DNA of 36,541 nt, taken from contig NZ_VDFY01000169.1 of the NCBI RefSeq assembly GCF_006228125.1, forward strand, positions 1 to 36,541. The letters run 5' to 3'. The notes beneath the pieces were generated by a model. It was not told the origin of the DNA. It saw only the letters and a list, made by a program, of their open reading frames with translations, and searched no databases. Origin of the DNA: Micromonospora orduensis (GTDB lineage: Bacteria > Actinomycetota > Actinomycetes > Mycobacteriales > Micromonosporaceae). The position numbers and the translations under genes are program-made. Shown here in pieces: positions 34,725 through 36,541 of this stretch. Position 1 is the first letter of the stretch; each line of letters opens with the position of its first letter.

Positions 34725-35462
34725 GGAAACCGGCGCCAACCGGCCCGTGCGGGCGAGAACGGCGAACTCGCCGTCGCCCTGGCCGACGGGCTCGCGGTGC
34801 CAGCCACCGTGGATGTGGGTCACCGTGAAACCAGCTCTGCACAGGGAGTCGCGAAGCTGCGCCTCCGTGCGGAAACGCAGAGCCGCCGAGCTTCGCAGCT
34901 CGGTGCCGTCGGCGAAGTGGTAGTGGTGGATGAAGTCGACCACCCCGTCGCGTACCCCGGTGACCTCGGTCCACGCGCGGACCTGGCCGCCGTCGCGCAG
35001 CGTGATGCGGCGCTGCGAGTCCACCGGATTCCACCGCTCCCAGCGGCGGTCCGCCGGGTCACGGGCGTCGAACACCAGCCGGCCGCCGGGCACGAGCGCC
35101 CGGTGCAGGTCAGCGAGGGTACGCGCCCACTCCGCGTCCTCGACGAAGAACTGCGCCACGTGGCTGGTCAGCACCGCCACGTCGAACGTCCGGTCCGGCA
35201 GCAGCGCCGCGGTCCCCTCGATCCAGGTCACCCGTTCACCGCCCGGCCGGGCGCGGGCGACGGCGAGGGACGCCCCTGCGGGGTCGACGCCGGTGACGGT
35301 GTGCCCGGACGCGGCGAGGGCGACGGTCAGCCGGCCGGTGCCGCAGCCGAGGTCGAGGACCCGGACAGCCGTCGTCTCGTCGACGACCGCCTGGAAGAAG
35401 TCGTCGTCCGGCCCCCACGGGCACTCCGCGTCGTAGACCTGGACCAGCCGGGGATGCTGGAC
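34722..35462 (-). CDS. Class I SAM-dependent methyltransferase lacking a canonical start
   Basis: The conserved protein runs HPRLVQVYDAECPWGPDDDFF, then motif I VRVLDLGCGTGRLTVAL, GVDPAGASLAVAR and VAVLTSHVAQFF, ending GELAV-like EFAVLARTGRLAPVS. The stop is at 34722. Upstream of HPRLVQVYD the frame holds no ATG, GTG or TTG before a stop at about 35562; the codon where a start would be expected (35460-35462, before QHPRL) is GTC, with GAGG 8 nt upstream. An internal GTG at 35231 would cut off the SAM-binding motif and is not credible. A 5-C run near 35480 could hide a frameshift from a GTG at 35562. Gene identity is clear; the 5' end is not. Confidence 0.75.
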   Translation of the reverse strand, partial: VQHPRLVQVYDAECPWGPDDDFFQAVVDETTAVRVLDLGCGTGRLTVALAASGHTVTGVDPAGASLAVARARPGGERVTWIEGTAALLPDRTFDVAVLTSHVAQFFVEDAEWARTLADLHRALVPGGRLVFDARDPADRRWERWNPVDSQRRITLRDGGQVRAWTEVTGVRDGVVDFIHHYHFADGTELRSSAALRFRTEAQLRDSLCRAGFTVTHIHGGWHREPVGQGDGEFAVLARTGRLAPVS

Positions 35463-35660
35463 TCGCCGTGCCTCATCGGGGGTTCGCGTCGGTCGCGGCG
35501 CGGACGAACTCGCGTACCCGGGTGGTGGTGTTGGTGGGCAGCCAGACCGGCAGGCCGTTCACTGGCTGGCCCCGCGCGGCAGCTGCGCTGGAGGAGGTGT
35601 GAGCACGGTGCGCGTGACCGGCTTGGCACAGGATTGGCACCCCAAGCGCCTTTCGGCTGC

Positions 35661-35969
35661 TCAAGACTCGGTGACCGCCCGGTACGCGTCCTCGATGCGG
35701 GCGGCCAGCAGGACCTCGCCCTCGGTCAGCGGCTCCCCGTTGCCGTGCCCGACGCGGATCTGGGTGCTGTCGGACCGTCGGCTGATCTCCGGGCGCAGGT
35801 GCAGTGCGTCGGCGACCACCTTCACGCGTTCGGTAAGCGCCGCGTGTTGGGTATCGTCGATCACGAGAGTCCGGCGGATCTGCTCGCCTTCCCGCGTCCA
35901 ACCAGATAGCAAGGTCAACGCGTCGGAAAGGTAGTCGTGCTTGGATCGGCTGTTGAACAGCACACGCAT
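35661..35969 (-). CDS. Pterin-4a-carbinolamine dehydratase-like protein with altered active site
   Basis: A 102-aa protein. The opening YLSDALTLLSGWTREGEQIRRTL matches the L-x-G-W start of pterin dehydratases, and the end LTEGEVLLAARIEDAY matches their C-terminal helix. The catalytic HHP block is ALHLRPEI (residues 55-62): one His remains, the second is replaced, so catalysis is doubtful. ATG 35967-35969 has GGGGGG upstream. The 190-bp region downstream to the methyltransferase has no convincing gene. Confidence 0.75.
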   Translation of the reverse strand: MRVLFNSRSKHDYLSDALTLLSGWTREGEQIRRTLVIDDTQHAALTERVKVVADALHLRPEISRRSDSTQIRVGHGNGEPLTEGEVLLAARIEDAYRAVTES

Positions 35970-36152
35970 CACCGCACCCCCCAAGCGTCGTTGCCGGCTT
36001 GTGGCCAAATCGTCGCCATCCCGTGCCTTGTCGGTGCCCTCTAGTCTGTCGTCGCTCGGAAGGGGTGTCCACGCCCACACTTCCGGGTTCTCCTGGCCTA
36101 GCGGCCGGTTACGGTACCCAAACCGCCGATTGATCTGGCACCCTGGACGCCC

Positions 36153-36541
36153 GTGCGGACCGAACGGGCGAATGGCGGCGGGCAGACCGAACGACGGGAC
36201 CTGAAGGTGATCGTGGGAGCGGCGATCATCCGGGACGGGCGGGTGCTCGCCTGTGCGCGTTCCGCCCCACCCGAGGTGGCGGGCATGTGGGAGTTCCCCG
36301 GCGGGAAGGTCGAGCGGGGGGAGGCCGAGACCGACGCGCTGATCCGCGAATGCGCCGAGGAGTTGGCCGTACGCGTCGAGATCGGCGACCGGGTCGGCCG
36401 CAACGTGCGGATGGCCCACGGGCGTTCGGTGCTGAAGGTGTACGCGGCCCGCCTGGTCGGTGGTGAAGAGCCGCAGGCCCTGGAGCACGAGGCCCTCCGC
36501 TGGCTCACCGCGGACGAGCTGGACTCGGTCACCTGGCTCCC
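36153..36541 (+). CDS. MutT/Nudix hydrolase (3' end cut by window)
   Basis: About 129 codons are visible. The Nudix box GGKVERGEAETDALIRECAEEL fits G-x5-E-x7-R-E-x2-E-E. The N-terminal VIVGAAIIRDGRVLACARS and WEFPGGK are typical of 8-oxo-dGTP diphosphatases, which clean the nucleotide pool. GTG 36153 gives a short Arg/Gly leader (RTERANGGGQTERRDLK); GTG 36207 is a possible internal start. CACCCT 8 nt before GTG 36153 may be a weak -10 box. It is divergent from the pterin-dehydratase-like gene. Confidence 0.88.
   Translation, partial: MRTERANGGGQTERRDLKVIVGAAIIRDGRVLACARSAPPEVAGMWEFPGGKVERGEAETDALIRECAEELAVRVEIGDRVGRNVRMAHGRSVLKVYAARLVGGEEPQALEHEALRWLTADELDSVTWL

Noticed and set aside
35473..35562. 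29-codon frame NGLPVWLPTNTTTRVREF on the minus strand
   Set aside because: Too short and without a ribosome-binding site to call on its own; it is mentioned only as a possible frameshifted N-terminus of the methyltransferase.
35618..35640. TGGCAC-aggat-TGGCAC resembling a sigma-54 promoter
   Set aside because: Sigma-54 is not found in actinomycetes, the second element lacks TTGC, and the direct repeat is short.

Overview
The window comes from a very GC-rich (above 70% by eye) actinomycete chromosome, most likely Micromonosporaceae and Micromonospora-like. The reasons are many GTG starts, GTGA/ATGA gene overlaps, many genes without a Shine-Dalgarno site whose start lies 6-8 nt behind a TANNNT box, and the gene families present (WXG100/YbaB cassettes, SigE-family sigma factor, SRPBCC/ArsR operons). 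I see no rRNA, tRNA, CRISPR array, transposase or phage gene. No stretch over 300 bp lacks a gene.

Layout. 1-4.3 kb: a partial metallo-beta-lactamase-fold hydrolase divergent from icd, then convergent galT under a DeoR-type repressor with an operator-like palindrome. 4.4-7.5 kb: a TarS-like glycosyltransferase followed by an APS kinase carrying a degenerate ATP-sulfurylase domain. 7.7-11.9 kb: a four-gene ABC-2 export operon (two ATPase/permease pairs) and a polytopic membrane protein. 12-18.3 kb: an atypical short valyl-tRNA synthetase and a pair of fused ABC exporter half-transporters, one broken by a 1-nt shift. 18.3-20.3 kb: DNA alkylation repair (ogt and an Ada-AlkA fusion); a palindromic repeat element sits in frame inside the AlkA part. 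20.4-24.1 kb: FAD-linked oxidase, a truncated ECF sigma factor overlapping a membrane-anchored collagen-like protein, an unknown gene and a peptidase E-like gene.

24.1-26.9 kb is the most interesting block. It is a tightly coupled minus-strand operon of YbaB-like protein, WXG100-like protein, CpnT-N-like WXG domain protein, DEDDh exonuclease, nucleotidyltransferase (polymorphic-toxin-like) and a small unknown protein that could be an immunity factor. I read it as a split, type VII-linked effector cassette.

27-36.5 kb: ychF, three methyltransferases, a GAF-PP2C phosphatase, a VOC protein divergent from an SRPBCC-ArsR-SRPBCC operon with two clear palindromic operators, an MFS exporter, a bacterial PH-domain protein, a pterin-dehydratase-like protein with an altered active site, and a partial MutT.

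Three reading-frame problems (ABC exporter, collagen-like gene, methyltransferase near 35.4 kb) lie at or near short G/C homopolymers. They may be real lesions or base-calling errors; this must be settled before calling them pseudogenes.
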